From assembly GCF_029945535.1 (NCBI RefSeq), contig NZ_JAQSCU010000013.1:435522-499521 (forward strand): 64,000 nucleotides of DNA. The letters run 5' to 3'. The notes under the pieces are model-generated. The model saw only the letters and a list, made by a program, of their open reading frames with translations, had not been told where the DNA came from and ran no database searches. This document shows, piece by piece, positions 63,882-64,000 of the stretch (position 1 is its first letter; every line of letters begins with the position of its first letter). The translations under genes were made by a program, and so were the position numbers. This stretch comes from Methylotenera sp. (GTDB lineage Bacteria; Pseudomonadota; Gammaproteobacteria; Burkholderiales; Methylophilaceae).

Positions 63882-64000
63882 ATGACAGGTTTTAATATAA
63901 ATAGTATGCAACAACCGCAAGCAGAGTTAGATATGAGCCCACAAGGCTTGGGTTATATCCCAATGGTTGTAGAGCAAAGTGGTCGCGGTGAGCGCTCTTA
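63882..64000 (+). CDS. clpP: ATP-dependent Clp protease proteolytic subunit (partial, runs off the window)
   Basis: Only the first 39 codons are in the window. The translation contains GLGYIPMVVEQSGRGERSY, the conserved beginning of ClpP before the serine-protease core. The ATG touches the tig stop codon. An internal ATG before SPQGLGYIPM is an alternative start. The catalytic Ser-His-Asp triad lies beyond the end of the window. clpX and lon are expected to follow, as in most relatives. Confidence 0.92.
   Translation, partial: MTGFNINSMQQPQAELDMSPQGLGYIPMVVEQSGRGERS

Overview
This 64 kb window looks like chromosome of a moderately AT-rich betaproteobacterial methylotroph of the family Methylophilaceae, closest in style to Methylotenera. 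That placement is inferred from gene content, not from a search. The window carries the signature enzymes of the ribulose monophosphate (RuMP) cycle, namely hexulose-6-phosphate synthase, phosphohexuloisomerase and transaldolase. It also carries the tetrahydromethanopterin (H4MPT) C1-oxidation enzymes MtdB and Mch with many accessory biosynthesis genes. Betaproteobacterial traits include EarP next to an Arg32-type EF-P and dRS3-like repeats. No transposase, integrase, phage gene, CRISPR array or rRNA operon was seen.

Layout. 0.2-9.5 kb: a PAS-GGDEF-EAL protein, lipocalin, RsuA, aquaporin, an rRNA/tRNA methyltransferase, a lone prepilin-like protein, Hsp33, an unknown protein with an internal duplication, and the ammonium channel AmtB behind a sigma-54 promoter with two NtrC-type boxes. 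9.8-13.3 kb: regulators (HxlR, AraC-GyrI, LuxR/EpsA-like) with the quinone reductase QorB. 13.4-26 kb: housekeeping genes (ispDF, an ABC exporter, trxB, dps, ftsK, lolA, rarA, serS), interrupted by a 575 bp gene-free patchwork of palindromic repeats. 26-36.3 kb: mltF, rpiA, the efp-earP pair, greB, a chromate transporter, an exported glutathione peroxidase, and PEP synthase with its regulator.

36.5-54.8 kb is the C1 island. It begins with mptG, mtdB, an ATP-grasp gene, mch, a RimK-like ligase and a CitG-like protein. A response regulator, an exported LysM/FecR protein and a CHASE2 histidine kinase follow. Next come tal, hps and phi, and then a second biosynthetic block: a HisA-like protein divergent from an ATP-grasp ligase, an MfnF-like protein, pabB, an MfnE-like kinase and a pterin carbinolamine dehydratase. 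Together these genes oxidise formaldehyde through H4MPT, make the H4MPT and probably methylofuran cofactors (including p-aminobenzoate), and assimilate formaldehyde through RuMP. rpiA and ppsA elsewhere in the window link to the same carbon flow.

54.8-60.8 kb is a three-gene RND efflux operon and a small unknown gene. 60.9-64 kb holds tRNA-Leu(UAG), a TorF-like outer-membrane protein, trigger factor and the start of clpP, which runs off the window. The points most worth a second look are the NtrC/sigma-54 architecture at amtB, the sensory module with a 24 bp perfect palindrome inside the C1 island, the two divergent cofactor genes whose start codons are one base apart, and the repeat families.
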